This document shows, piece by piece, positions 25,087 to 33,571 of a stretch of 64,000 nucleotides of DNA. The position numbers and the translations under genes are program-made. This stretch comes from an uncultured Granulosicoccaceae bacterium (GTDB lineage Bacteria > Pseudomonadota > Gammaproteobacteria > Granulosicoccales > Granulosicoccaceae): positions 42,687 to 106,686 of the forward strand of contig CALLOA010000098.1 of assembly GCA_938005265.1 (NCBI GenBank). The letters run 5' to 3'. How positions within the stretch are numbered: position 1 is the first letter of the stretch; each line of letters starts with the position of its first letter. The notes under the pieces are model-generated. The model was not told where the DNA came from, did no database searches, and saw nothing but the letters and a program-made list of their open reading frames with translations.

Positions 25087-26340
25087 ATGAACACAAAGCG
25101 AACCCGTCATATGCCTGCACTGCTGGTGCTGGGCTTTTGTGTGCTGATGACAGCCATGAGTCGTGGTGCCGGTGAATCTTTCGGCGTATTTCTGCTGCCT
25201 CTGAGCGAACACTTCAGCTGGGAGCGGGCCCAGGTCGCGTCAGTGTATTCGGTCTACATGGTGGCGCTGGGAGTCGGGTCGTTGCTTGCCGGGGCGATAT
25301 TTGATCGCTTCGGGGCCAGGGTCAACTATTTGCTGGGTTGCTCGCTACTGCTGCTGGCATATGGGTTTGCCGGCCACCTATCCGGACTTTGGCAGTTTTA
25401 CCTTGTTGTTGGCGTGGCTGGTGGTGTGGGAGCAGCCATGGTAGGCATTATTCCGTCACAAAGTCTGATTTCGCGCTGGTTCGAGCAGCGCCTTGGCACT
25501 GCCATGTCCCTGTCTTACTCTGCACAAGGTCTTGGCACACTGGCGCTGGTGCCCTTAGCGCAGCTGACACTGGATAGAGTTGGCTGGCAGGGCACCTATC
25601 GGTTCGGCTCAATGATATTTGTTGTACTGCTGGTCCTGGTTCTTGTATTACCGTGGAAAGCTATCAGCAGAGGGGCTGCGGATAACCCTCGAAAAACTAC
25701 CGACGGTAAACCAAGCTGGGGCCTTTCCTTGCGTGAAGCTGGAAAGACGCGAGCGTTCTGGGGCTTTTTCGGGATTTTTACTTGCACAGCGATTGGCATT
25801 TTTGGAATCAGCCTGCAAACGGTTGCCTATCTGATTGAACAAGGTTTCAGCGAAGTCAGGGCGTCACTGGCTTTTGGTGTTATCGGTATGCTGAGCTTTG
25901 CCGGCATGGCGCTGACGGGTTTTGCTGCTGATCGCTGGCCCAAACATCTGGTGGCAACGTTTAGCTACAGCTTGAGTTTTATCGGTATCGCTGCGGCAGC
26001 ATTGCTGCAATGGTCCAGCAGCTATTTTCTGTTGACAGTGTTTGTGTTGGCATTCGGTTTGTCAGCAGGCGCTCGCGGGCCAATCATCACGACACTAATG
26101 GCACGGCACTTTGCCGGGAAGGGTCTGGCTACCATCTATGGTGCTGCAAATTTGGGCCAGGGTGTCGGGGCTGCCACTGGTGCATTTGCCAGTGGCTGGT
26201 TGTTTGATTTGTCAGGCGGTTATAACAGCGGTTTTTTGCTGTGCACGGTGTTCACGTTTTTTGGCGCTGCTTTGTTCTGGGTAATACCGGAAATTCGTCA
26301 TGCTGAACTCTATGAAGGAGCGAGGCAAAATTCTTCATAA
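25087..26340 (+). CDS. major facilitator superfamily transporter (oxalate/monocarboxylate-like)
   Basis: 417 residues with 12 hydrophobic helices in two halves. It opens with ALLVLGFCVLMTAMSRGAGESFGVFLLPL, and the MFS loop 2-3 motif is present as GAIFDRFGARVNYL; the second-half equivalent is GFAADRWPKHLVA. The GAGESFGVF and WERAQVASVYSVYM pattern is common in members annotated as OxlT or monocarboxylate-like carriers. Substrate unknown. Inner membrane, proton- or anion-coupled. Confidence 0.88.
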   Translation: MNTKRTRHMPALLVLGFCVLMTAMSRGAGESFGVFLLPLSEHFSWERAQVASVYSVYMVALGVGSLLAGAIFDRFGARVNYLLGCSLLLLAYGFAGHLSGLWQFYLVVGVAGGVGAAMVGIIPSQSLISRWFEQRLGTAMSLSYSAQGLGTLALVPLAQLTLDRVGWQGTYRFGSMIFVVLLVLVLVLPWKAISRGAADNPRKTTDGKPSWGLSLREAGKTRAFWGFFGIFTCTAIGIFGISLQTVAYLIEQGFSEVRASLAFGVIGMLSFAGMALTGFAADRWPKHLVATFSYSLSFIGIAAAALLQWSSSYFLLTVFVLAFGLSAGARGPIITTLMARHFAGKGLATIYGAANLGQGVGAATGAFASGWLFDLSGGYNSGFLLCTVFTFFGAALFWVIPEIRHAELYEGARQNSS

Positions 26341-26407
26341 ATGCCAGTGACAAAACCGCGTTTACGAGTACCCCGGCACCCACTCCAATTGAATCAGGTC
26401 CTGGGTG

Positions 26408-26887
26408 TTATTCGTTTTTATCTACCAATTGCTCGCCGGGTAGTATCTCGAATGACTGCGGCGGTAGTGATTGGCTAATCCAATAATAAAGATTGCCATC
26501 AGTGGCAACCGGATACCCTGACCAGTCGCTTCTCTGCCACCAACTCTCATAAACATTTTTGCTTCTATTAACACGCCAACGGCCCGATGATGAGCGGCTG
26601 CCTTTCTGTGCATAAATAGTGTTGCCATCTTCTGCGAAAAACTGGCGGTAATCAGTACCATCCCATTTGCCGACGGCTGTGTTACCTGTTAACAGTGTTT
26701 CTATTTCTTGTGCAGTCAGGTTTTTCAGATCTTGCGCCTGCCCATTTGAGGCCGCTATTAACAGGACCAGTGATGGCAATAGAACAGCAAAGAAAGCTGC
26801 CAGGGCTTGCCGGGGTGAAGCCGAATTCCGGCTTGGCAAAGGCAGATAGAAAAACTTTGAAAGAATAGGGAAATTCGCAATATTCAT
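26408..26887 (-). CDS. small secreted protein of unknown function
   Basis: 159 residues. A long N-terminal signal (hydrophobic LAAFFAVLLPSLVLLIAA, cleavage near SNGQA-QD at about 51). The mature part, LTAQEIETLLTGNTAVGKW then YRQFFAEDGNTIYAQKGSRSSSGRWRVN, is a small beta-rich domain with many Trp/Tyr (YESWWQRSDW, LYYWIS). Similar small periplasmic proteins occur widely in proteobacteria without known function. It is convergent with the MFS gene. Confidence 0.65.
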   Translation of the reverse strand: MNIANFPILSKFFYLPLPSRNSASPRQALAAFFAVLLPSLVLLIAASNGQAQDLKNLTAQEIETLLTGNTAVGKWDGTDYRQFFAEDGNTIYAQKGSRSSSGRWRVNRSKNVYESWWQRSDWSGYPVATDGNLYYWISQSLPPQSFEILPGEQLVDKNE

Positions 26888-26897
26888 ATGACGATTA

Positions 26898-26941
26898 CGT
26901 AGTTAAGTCTTTAAAAAGTCGTAGTTAAGCCATTAAAAAGT
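26898..26941. repeat. 22-bp tandem duplication at the end of an SDR gene
   Basis: Two adjacent copies of cgtagttaag[tc][cc]..ttaaaaagt, differing at about three positions. The stop codon of the 26933-27646 gene lies in the second copy, so the duplication probably arose from that gene's 3' end. Confidence 0.8.
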
Positions 26942-27646
26942 TGATTCAAGCCGGCTGTTAACCAGAATTTCTGCAACCGATGCATCATTAGGCAGCGCTA
27001 GCGCATAAGCTGCAGATGCGGCTACGGCTTCCGGTGTTATTTTAAACTCACCCTCGGGGGCCGTGACATGCGAAACCATATCAGTATCCACAAGGCCGGG
27101 GCAAATCGCCGTGGCCCGCAAACCATCTCCCCAGCCCTCATGCCGTAATGCATGGGTTAAGGAAAGGGCTGCAAACTTCGAAGCGCAGTACCCCAGATTA
27201 CCGCTGCCCATAACGCGTTTGCCGGACAGTGATACAACATTGATTACGCGGCCATGCCCGGAACTTTTCAGTGCCGGGAGGGTTGCGCGCAACAAACGCC
27301 AGGGCCCTTTGAAATTCACATTCCACATCAGGTCCATGTCAGCCTCGTTTTCGCTACTGACTCCTACCGGTACCATTACGCCTGCGTTTAATACCACGGC
27401 ATCGATGGCACCGAATTGATCCAGTGTGGCTTGAGTCCAGCTGTCGGCGGTTTGTTTGTCAGTGGCATCGTAGGCGTGAACCAAAGGGCTGATAGCCGAT
27501 GCAATTGACGATGTATCAATAGTTGATGGATCGCGAGCTCCGAGGCTTAGCCGGAAACCGGCTTGTGCAAGGTTATTTGCAATGGCAAGCCCAATACCGC
27601 GGTTTGCGCCTGTAATCATTACTACACGTTGGTCTGCTTGCAGCAT
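26933..27646 (-). CDS. short-chain dehydrogenase/reductase (classical SDR)
   Basis: 237 residues. Rossmann cofactor motif TGANRGIG near residue 13, NAGVM at the structural NNAG position, and the catalytic triad as Ser in VVSLSGKRVM with YCASK (Tyr-x3-Lys). LGARDP after beta-2 suggests NADP preference. It ends ILVNSRLESTF without a C-terminal extension. Upstream on the same strand lies a second SDR 52 bp away, so the two form a probable operon. Substrate not deducible. Confidence 0.9.
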   Translation of the reverse strand: MLQADQRVVMITGANRGIGLAIANNLAQAGFRLSLGARDPSTIDTSSIASAISPLVHAYDATDKQTADSWTQATLDQFGAIDAVVLNAGVMVPVGVSSENEADMDLMWNVNFKGPWRLLRATLPALKSSGHGRVINVVSLSGKRVMGSGNLGYCASKFAALSLTHALRHEGWGDGLRATAICPGLVDTDMVSHVTAPEGEFKITPEAVAASAAYALALPNDASVAEILVNSRLESTF

Positions 27647-27698
27647 GACATCACTCCTTGGCTGTTTGAATAGTGGTTATATCGGTTATTTCTATCTG

Positions 27699-28469
27699 TT
27701 ATACGACGGGGCACATGCCGCCGTCCAGATTGATTGCCGTGCCGGTGATATAGCTTGCACGGGCCGAGCAAAGAAAGGCAACCAGATCGGCATAGTCACT
27801 GGATTCACCCACGCGACCTAATGGTACTTTCGTGGCCAGTTCCGAGTATAAATTTTCAAGCGGCTGTTCAGCGGCACGGCGCTCCCATTGTGCGCTTTTA
27901 ATGTAACCGATACAGATACTGTTCACGCGGATATTGCTGCTGGCATATTCGTTAGCCAGCGATTTAGTCAGATTCAGTCCGGCGGCGCGGGTGACGCTGG
28001 TTGGCAATGCAGCTGCAGCTGGTGCTTTGGCGGCACCGATGGTGGCGTTGACTATGCTACCGCCACCCAAGTCCCGTAAGTATGGAATAACATGGCGACA
28101 CATGCGAACCGCCCCCATCAGTTTCAATTCAATGTCTGCATGCCATAGTTCGTCCGTAACAGTTTCGAAGCCGTGGGCGGCTGACGTGCCTGCATTGTTG
28201 ATCAGAGCATCGATTCGCCCGTACTTCTGAATTACCGTTTCTATTGTGCGCTTGCATTCGTCTTCCGATGTGACATCCATAGCTACTGCTGTGATTTCAC
28301 CTTGGGTTGCTTCTTTCAACTCATTTACAGCTGTTTGCAAATGCTTTTCGCGCCTGGCGCAGGCAATTACACTGGCACCTTCATTGGCAAGGCGCTCAAC
28401 GGTTGCACGACCAAGGCCGTCACTGCCGCCGGTGACGATCACGACTTTATCAGTTAATTCCAGATTCAT
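27699..28469 (-). CDS. SDR-family protein lacking the catalytic Tyr-x3-Lys
   Basis: 256 residues with a good cofactor-binding half: TGGSDGLGRATVERL, CARRE after beta-2, AMDVTSEDE, and NNAGTSAAHG. The C-terminal half ends ITGTAINLDGGMCPVV, as in 3-ketoacyl reductase-like SDRs. Where active members have Ser and YxxxK, this protein reads ATIGAAKAPAAAALPTSVTRAAGLN, so Tyr aligns with Leu/Pro and Lys with Thr. It probably binds NAD(P) but cannot use the standard chemistry. Other SDRs with a similar PTSVTRA stretch exist, so this is a subfamily trait rather than damage. First gene of a likely two-gene operon with 26933-27646. Confidence 0.85.
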   Translation of the reverse strand: MNLELTDKVVIVTGGSDGLGRATVERLANEGASVIACARREKHLQTAVNELKEATQGEITAVAMDVTSEDECKRTIETVIQKYGRIDALINNAGTSAAHGFETVTDELWHADIELKLMGAVRMCRHVIPYLRDLGGGSIVNATIGAAKAPAAAALPTSVTRAAGLNLTKSLANEYASSNIRVNSICIGYIKSAQWERRAAEQPLENLYSELATKVPLGRVGESSDYADLVAFLCSARASYITGTAINLDGGMCPVV

Positions 28470-28509
28470 TAGAGGTTCCCGTAATCAGAAAAGTTTGCAG
28501 ATGCCACTG

Positions 28510-29634
28510 CTACTGAGTCTTTGAATTGGATAGGCGTCGTGCCCTTGCTGCACGCTCAGATGTGGCGGGGTGGCTGGATAAGTATTCCGGAAATTGCTGT
28601 GGCTGATCCTCCGATTCATCGTCGGCCTCTGTCGGTGGTGCATGCCGGTTTTCCGTGGCTGGTGGCTGGGGTTCACTGATACGCGTTATGAAATTCGCGA
28701 AGTGTATGGTGTCGATACCCATCAGTTGCATGCCTTCGAAGGCGTAGTTATCGGCTTGTGATTCGGCTTTACGCGTATAGCTGCTTTGCAAGAGGAATAC
28801 GGGAACGCCTGCCATGAGCTGCCCCAGGCCACTTAAATCACCCAGTGCCAACGTCGCAATGAGAGTGATAGCGGAACCTTGCAAGACTTGCTGTAAGCCA
28901 TGGCGGTGGACAACATGGCCTATCTCATGAAGCATGACGGACTCCACTTCGTGTTGGTTATCTGCCAGTTCCACCAGGGCATCGGTAATCACGACATCGC
29001 CAGAGGGTAAAGCAAATGCATTGGGTATACCCCTCATCTGGCGGATATGAAGCTTGAATTGGTGCTCGCTGGCGGGCAGGGCATCGAGTAAACGTTGAAA
29101 GGATTCGTGTTGTTCGTTCTGCTGTTCTGCCGACAGTTTTGATTCTGCGAACAGAAATCTATCCAGCGTTTCCAATGTGCCTTCTGAGATTTCCTGCGGC
29201 ACCGATACCGGCATTTTATGAGCAACGTATGAAGCGCCAGCGGGTAGTCCATATTTAAAAAACAGAAAGCCGCAAACAACTACCGCCATCAGTGATGCAA
29301 GTACGAAGCTCCAGCTACGTTCCAGCCGGCTCACCAGCATGCTGCCCTTGCCGGAATGGGAGGTTACGGTGAGCAAACGATCGATTTGATCGTTGTTACT
29401 GCTCTCCAGCAGGGAGCCATCGGGCAGGAAGAGCTTGCGTGGCGTATTGCCCATGCGACTGCTGAGCTTGACAGCGCTCCATTTGCCTTTTTGGTTCGCA
29501 TTCACAGCTTCCTGTTGTGCTCCTGCGATTGCCTGCAATTCGAAACTATCCGTCTGCACATCAATATGCAAGCTGGCTTCAAAGCGATCGGACCTGCCTT
29601 GTGGATACCAGAATCCTTGAACCGTTTCGATCAA
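28510..29634 (-). CDS. M48-family membrane metalloprotease
   Basis: 374 residues. Zinc motif HEIGHVVHRH with the third ligand Glu in KAESQADNYAFEGM. One membrane helix (WSFVLASLMAVVVCGFLFF) near residue 115 and a weaker hydrophobic stretch after the active site. The N-terminal 100 residues form a small domain of unknown fold. The start is TTG in a TTGA overlap with the stop of the DUF898 gene, so the two are coupled. Pairs of DUF898 and M48 proteins recur in gammaproteobacteria. Likely a periplasm-facing quality-control protease; the C-terminus is rich in Glu/Asp/Pro. Confidence 0.88.
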   Translation of the reverse strand: MIETVQGFWYPQGRSDRFEASLHIDVQTDSFELQAIAGAQQEAVNANQKGKWSAVKLSSRMGNTPRKLFLPDGSLLESSNNDQIDRLLTVTSHSGKGSMLVSRLERSWSFVLASLMAVVVCGFLFFKYGLPAGASYVAHKMPVSVPQEISEGTLETLDRFLFAESKLSAEQQNEQHESFQRLLDALPASEHQFKLHIRQMRGIPNAFALPSGDVVITDALVELADNQHEVESVMLHEIGHVVHRHGLQQVLQGSAITLIATLALGDLSGLGQLMAGVPVFLLQSSYTRKAESQADNYAFEGMQLMGIDTIHFANFITRISEPQPPATENRHAPPTEADDESEDQPQQFPEYLSSHPATSERAARARRLSNSKTQ

Positions 29635-31028
29635 AGTCCGAACTCTATATCAAGGTCAAAAGCTTCGCCCAGCTCATCCCCCATAGAAGAGACACGCTTT
29701 TCTTCGGTGTTGATAAAACCGTCCAATGTGCCTCTACAGGTAATCATGGTATTCGCAGCTAAATATCTGGCAAGGCGTACGCGTGTCCATGGATATGCCA
29801 GCCCTAGTGTGTTTATGAGAAGCAACAGATTGGTAAACAACAATCTGGCGAAAGGCCACGTTCGCACTGTTGATTGCACGCTGACACGATCACCTGCAGT
29901 AGTTTGCTGGTACCGGTAATTTCTTAATTTTCCACGCAAATATGCGGCAGATACCAGACTGATAAATAACAGCAGCAAGTACAGAGCAATGACTGCTATG
30001 ACAACAACGGCGAAGTAAGGTGAGCCCGGTTGCATAATATTTTCAAGGTTATTCTGGATTTCTTCAGAAAATATGGCTCCTGATGCATCGTCTTTGAATA
30101 TGAAAGCAGCAACAATAAACGGTAATGCGATTAGCAGATAAAGGCCGATTGCCACTGCGATGGAGCCAATGTAAATCGCATAGTATTTGCCTGTCGATAG
30201 TGATGCACTGAATTTTGCCGTACCAAAGCGGTAACCGTTAAGGGCAAAGTAACTCAAATTTCTGTGCAACCAGGGTAGAACCAGAAAAAATATCGCAACT
30301 GCGCTGACAGCCATGCTGGCAATTAGTCCGAAAGCCGTTGTTGAAAGAGTCTCTATTGACAGGTTATTCGAAAAATCACTTATCATGTCTTGCAGCACAC
30401 CTGATTTCGCTGCATAGATCATTAAACCCCCAAACTGCAGAATTTGCCAAATCAGGACTGGAATCAGCAGGCACTTGAACAGGGACCAGTAAAGCCCGCC
30501 CACACGTTTGGTGAAACCGTAGCGTACATTACGGTAACTACTCATTCGTGCATTGAAAATTATAGAGCGCCAGATAATCCAGGGAATTAGTAAGAACAGT
30601 AATACGTAGAGCACTAGTTGAATAAACGGGAAGAATGCACCTGTTACGCCGACCACTAGAAGGGCGATGATGGCAACGATACGTCCTTTGAGGATCTGCC
30701 CTCCCGTGGCATGGTATTCAAAAGAAGAATTGTCAACGAAGGTGTTGCCGTAGAAGTAACGTTTATTGCGTACTTTGGCCCAGGCAGAGTAGATATAGAG
30801 TGTGGCAATACTCAAGAGTATGTTGACGATCCATATCTTGAAGTATTCACCTCCCTGCCCGCGGAATTCTACCGGGTAGCGATGATCTGGCTGCTGCTGT
30901 TGAGTTTCGACTTCACCGGAACTGTTTCCACCAGAGCCGTTTATATCAGAACCGTTTATATCAGAACCGGTTGTGCCAGAATTATTGTGACCATCGTGCG
31001 ATGGCGGGGCGACCGCGGAAGAGTCCAT
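29631..31028 (-). CDS. DUF898 (YjgN-like) multi-helix membrane protein
   Basis: 465 residues. A low-complexity N-terminus (Gly/Asn/Ser-rich, with a 15-bp tandem repeat coding SDING, 30934-30978) precedes the DUF898 body: PVEFRGQGGEYFKIWIVNILLS, YIYSAWAKVRNKRYFYGNT, SFEYHATGGQILKGRI. Repeated later as YWSLFKCLL, LPWLHRNLSYFALNGYRFGTAKF and YLRGKLRNYRYQ. Eight or so membrane helices. Function of YjgN-type proteins is unknown. It is the upstream partner of the M48 protease; the first Rsm-like sRNA ends about 70 bp before its start codon. Confidence 0.85.
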   Translation of the reverse strand: MDSSAVAPPSHDGHNNSGTTGSDINGSDINGSGGNSSGEVETQQQQPDHRYPVEFRGQGGEYFKIWIVNILLSIATLYIYSAWAKVRNKRYFYGNTFVDNSSFEYHATGGQILKGRIVAIIALLVVGVTGAFFPFIQLVLYVLLFLLIPWIIWRSIIFNARMSSYRNVRYGFTKRVGGLYWSLFKCLLIPVLIWQILQFGGLMIYAAKSGVLQDMISDFSNNLSIETLSTTAFGLIASMAVSAVAIFFLVLPWLHRNLSYFALNGYRFGTAKFSASLSTGKYYAIYIGSIAVAIGLYLLIALPFIVAAFIFKDDASGAIFSEEIQNNLENIMQPGSPYFAVVVIAVIALYLLLLFISLVSAAYLRGKLRNYRYQQTTAGDRVSVQSTVRTWPFARLLFTNLLLLINTLGLAYPWTRVRLARYLAANTMITCRGTLDGFINTEEKRVSSMGDELGEAFDLDIEFGL

Positions 31029-31100
31029 ATACAGGGTGCAATTGGAATGTTGGGTTGTTACAAATCATAACCCCAAAAGCGTCACATCGCGACAACCTGC

Positions 31101-31132
31101 AAAAAAAAGCTCCGGCCATCCCTGGCCGGAGC
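31101..31132 (-). terminator. intrinsic terminator of sRNA copy A
   Basis: gctccggcc / ggccggagc make a perfect 9-bp G/C-rich stem; the minus-strand loop is AGGGAT (itself a CsrA-type site) and eight T residues follow on the minus strand. Confidence 0.93.
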
Positions 31133-31240
31133 GCCGCACTCTCCATAGTGCATTACCTGTAAACGGCCCGCTTGAGGCAAATTGATTGTTCCCGGATAAA
31201 TCTGCCTCCCGGTTACAGGTAAGTGGAAGTCCCTTTCCAC
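31101..31240 (-). ncRNA. CsrB/RsmY-type regulatory sRNA (copy A)
   Basis: About 140 nt on the minus strand, ending in an intrinsic terminator. Hairpins in 5'-3' RNA order: GUGGAA-AGGGAC-UUCCAC (31240-31223); a 10-bp stem pairing 31222-31213 with 31162-31153 that encloses GGGAGGCA/UGCCUC and an apical loop with CGGGAAC; GCACU-AUGGAG-AGUGC (31151-31136); and the terminator stem with loop AGGGAU. GGA thus sits in four loops plus unpaired GGGAGG, the signature of RNAs that titrate CsrA/RsmA. The copy at 57597-57736 has the same hairpin order with compensatory changes in the long stem. The promoter box and -10 lie upstream at 31247-31289. No open frame in it. Family call is by structure and motif; expression is not shown. 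Confidence 0.82.
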
Positions 31241-31246
31241 GTGCAC

Positions 31247-31289
31247 AGTATCCTGTCCAGAAGTGCCACCGACTATCAGAACTTTCTGA
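31247..31289 (-). promoter_or_regulatory. GacA/LetA-type box and -10 of sRNA copy A
   Basis: The palindrome TCAGAA-ct-TTCTGA (31276-31289) matches the Legionella LetA box TNAGAAATTTCTNA at all but one specified position. A minus-strand -10 GATACT lies at 31252-31247, with no good -35, as expected for an activator-dependent promoter. The palindrome centre is about 43 bp before the inferred start. Spacing from box to -10 is identical in the second copy. The yaaA start is 140 bp away on the other side, so the box might also influence yaaA. Confidence 0.75.
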
Positions 31290-31428
31290 ATTTTTGAAAA
31301 AATGACGTCACGACGTGAATTGAATGGCAGGCGTGTCCACGGCCTTGGCCAATACAGTATAATTCGGGATAAGGGTGTACACATCGTGTGTACCCGTACT
31401 GCTCAATAACTGCCATGGGAAAGGTCCT

Positions 31429-32205
31429 TTGTTAACCCTGATATCACCTGCCAAAACCCTTGACTACGATAGTCCGCTATCAATCAACTCATGGACGGAA
31501 CCGCAGTTTCAGAAGCACTCGAGTGAGCTTATCAGCACACTCAAACCAATGAGCAAAGCGCGCATTGCCAAGTTGATGAGCCTCAGTGATAAGCTCGCCA
31601 CCCTGAATGTCGAGCGCTATCGTGCCTATGAGCCAAAGTTCACACCGGAAAATTCCCGCCCGTCCATCATGGCTTTCAAAGGAGATGTCTACATCGGTTT
31701 GCAGGCCGAAACGTTAAGTAAGCCCGACCTGAAATTCGCACAAAAACACCTGCGAATTCTCTCTGGCTTGTATGGTTTGCTACGACCTCTGGATCTTATG
31801 CAGCCTTATCGGCTTGAAATGGGAACGGATTTGAAAAATAAACGAGGCAAGAATCTTTATGATTTCTGGGGCGATACCATCACAGATTCCATCAATCAGC
31901 AATTGGCCGAAGACAAAACGAAAGTTGTTGTCAATCTGGCATCGAAGGAATATTTCAGCGCTGTGAACGCGTCGAAACTTGATGGTGAGCTGGTTTCGCC
32001 TGTCTTTCTGGATTGGAAAAACGGCGAGTATAAGATAATAAGTTTTTTTGCCAAGAAGGCGCGCGGTAGCATGGCGCGTTATCTGATTCGTGAGCGGGTC
32101 AAATCCTTGAAAAAGCTTCAGCAATTTGATGCTGACGGTTACCGCTTTGATGCGGAACGCTCAACACCGCTGAGCCCTGTTTATTTACGCAAAATTGCCG
32201 AATAA
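31429..32205 (+). CDS. yaaA: YaaA/DUF328 peroxide-stress protein
   Basis: 258 residues from TTG 31429, which has ggaaagg 5 bp upstream and gives exactly the E. coli YaaA length. An earlier in-frame GTG would add 18 unsupported residues. Family landmarks: LISPAKTLDYDSPLSI at the N-terminus, SIMAFKGDVYIGLQAETL, LRILSGLYGLLRPLDLMQPYRLEMGT, KNLYDFWGDTIT, VNLASKEYFSAV and KIISFFAKKARGSMARYLI. YaaA binds DNA and limits iron-dependent oxidative damage during peroxide stress. Cytoplasmic. Followed 11 bp later by a small membrane-protein gene. Confidence 0.95.
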   Translation: MLTLISPAKTLDYDSPLSINSWTEPQFQKHSSELISTLKPMSKARIAKLMSLSDKLATLNVERYRAYEPKFTPENSRPSIMAFKGDVYIGLQAETLSKPDLKFAQKHLRILSGLYGLLRPLDLMQPYRLEMGTDLKNKRGKNLYDFWGDTITDSINQQLAEDKTKVVVNLASKEYFSAVNASKLDGELVSPVFLDWKNGEYKIISFFAKKARGSMARYLIRERVKSLKKLQQFDADGYRFDAERSTPLSPVYLRKIAE

Positions 32206-32216
32206 CGGAACCTGCA

Positions 32217-32438
32217 ATGCTTGATCTTGAACATGAGTTTTTTCGACCACTTTCACGGCGTGTCGTTGTAACGGTGATTATAGTTTTCTGGTCGGGGTTC
32301 GAGTTTTTGGCCGGTTCGCCTTTTTTTGGTGTGTTGTTTGCTGGTTTGGGTATCTGGTGTGGCTGGAGTTTCTTTGGCCCAAAATCTGTGGTTTACGATT
32401 CAGCCGGATCCAAACTTCGAAAACCCGGAGACGAATAA
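32217..32438 (+). CDS. small two-helix membrane protein
   Basis: 73 residues. Starts MLDLEHEFFRPLSRRVVVT, then two hydrophobic helices (VIIVFWSGFEFLAG, FFGVLFAGLGIWCGWSFF), and a polar tail. The FFRPLxRR and FEFLxGSPFxGxLFAGLG phrases recur in small proteobacterial membrane proteins that I believe are annotated DUF3329; that name is from memory. Separated from yaaA by 11 bp and likely co-transcribed. Confidence 0.7.
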   Translation: MLDLEHEFFRPLSRRVVVTVIIVFWSGFEFLAGSPFFGVLFAGLGIWCGWSFFGPKSVVYDSAGSKLRKPGDE

Positions 32439-32476
32439 TGGCTTTGCTACAGTTCGGTTGTAACTCCGGTGGAAAA

Positions 32477-33571
32477 CTAATTTGCGGCCCCGGCTTCTAA
32501 CTGATTTGAAACTTCACCGGCAACCTTGTGTGCAAATAAGCCGTCATAGTTATTAGCACCATCCTGGCGGTGCCACAATCGATACAAGTGGCGTTTCAGG
32601 TCATCATCTTCGTAGTCTTCAAATTCGCTGCGATAGTGTCCGATTTCATGGTTATTCAGATATTGAATGTGGCCACGTTGCAACGGCGCTTCATACCAAA
32701 GATTTTCTGCGGAACAGACTTCGGTAACGGCGTCCAGCGCAGACTTCAGTTGTTCATCCATGTCGATTTCTGCAATTTCATAGCCTTTGTTCACAAGGGA
32801 TGTGTTGCAACGGGCAAAAAGACGGTCGTTGTTCCATGAAAAGAATGGTGCGAGTAGCACGGCTGGCGATCCTTCAGGGTGTTCCTTCTGCCTGTCGAAT
32901 AGCATTGGCTGATACAGGCGCGCTAATGCTTCCGGGTGCTGGCTACGCAGTCGTTCGTGTACAGCGTAGAGACTGCAGAAACGGCTGATGCCGCCGCTTT
33001 TCGCTGGTTGCTTGCAGAGCAGACCCACATAATCCGGCACCGCAAGTCCAAAGGCGTTGTCCACATGAAAAACCAGCTCCACCGATGTGTGAGATCCTCT
33101 GACGCCATAACCATAGGCTTTGCCCGTGTCACGAACGCTGTAGATCATTTCACCATTCCACTTTTGAGCCACGGGCTTAGCGAGGTTCTGCCCCAATAAC
33201 CAATAGATTTCAACAGCGACCTCGGCTGACATTTCATCGATAGGTAGCCCCTGTAGAACCGCGAACCCCGGGTACTGGTCAAGCCTTTGTTTGAGCAATG
33301 CGACATGTTGTCGTAATGCAGGCCAATTCATATCGTTGTGCTGGCGCTGGAGGTTCTGTACCGGATTTTTCTCTATGAAATTGGCCACCTGTATCACTTC
33401 ATCTACAGCTCTGGATGAAAGTTCTACCTTCCAGTCGTTTTCCTTGAGGTCTTTTGCATGCCATAACAAGGCTGCAGCCGGCGATGAGTCGGTGAGACCA
33501 CGTACGGCGCATTGCTCCAGACTGCGATCAATCACATTGACGCCGTTCCAACGGGTTTCCATTAGTTTCAC
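32477..33571 (-). CDS. TauD/TfdA-family Fe(II)/2-oxoglutarate-dependent dioxygenase-like protein
   Basis: 364 residues from GTG 33571 with agga 8 bp upstream (ATG 33562 is possible). Iron ligands are visible as HxD in LVFHVDNAFG and the distal His in RHLYRLWHR, with a nearby Arg for 2-oxoglutarate. Preceding elements include FAVLQGLPID, VGLLCKQPAKSGGISRFCSLYAVH and IQYLNNHEIGHYRSEFED, which follow the TauD-fold order. Members hydroxylate diverse small acids; the substrate is not evident. Convergent with the small membrane-protein gene. Confidence 0.82.
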   Translation of the reverse strand: MKLMETRWNGVNVIDRSLEQCAVRGLTDSSPAAALLWHAKDLKENDWKVELSSRAVDEVIQVANFIEKNPVQNLQRQHNDMNWPALRQHVALLKQRLDQYPGFAVLQGLPIDEMSAEVAVEIYWLLGQNLAKPVAQKWNGEMIYSVRDTGKAYGYGVRGSHTSVELVFHVDNAFGLAVPDYVGLLCKQPAKSGGISRFCSLYAVHERLRSQHPEALARLYQPMLFDRQKEHPEGSPAVLLAPFFSWNNDRLFARCNTSLVNKGYEIAEIDMDEQLKSALDAVTEVCSAENLWYEAPLQRGHIQYLNNHEIGHYRSEFEDYEDDDLKRHLYRLWHRQDGANNYDGLFAHKVAGEVSNQLEAGAAN

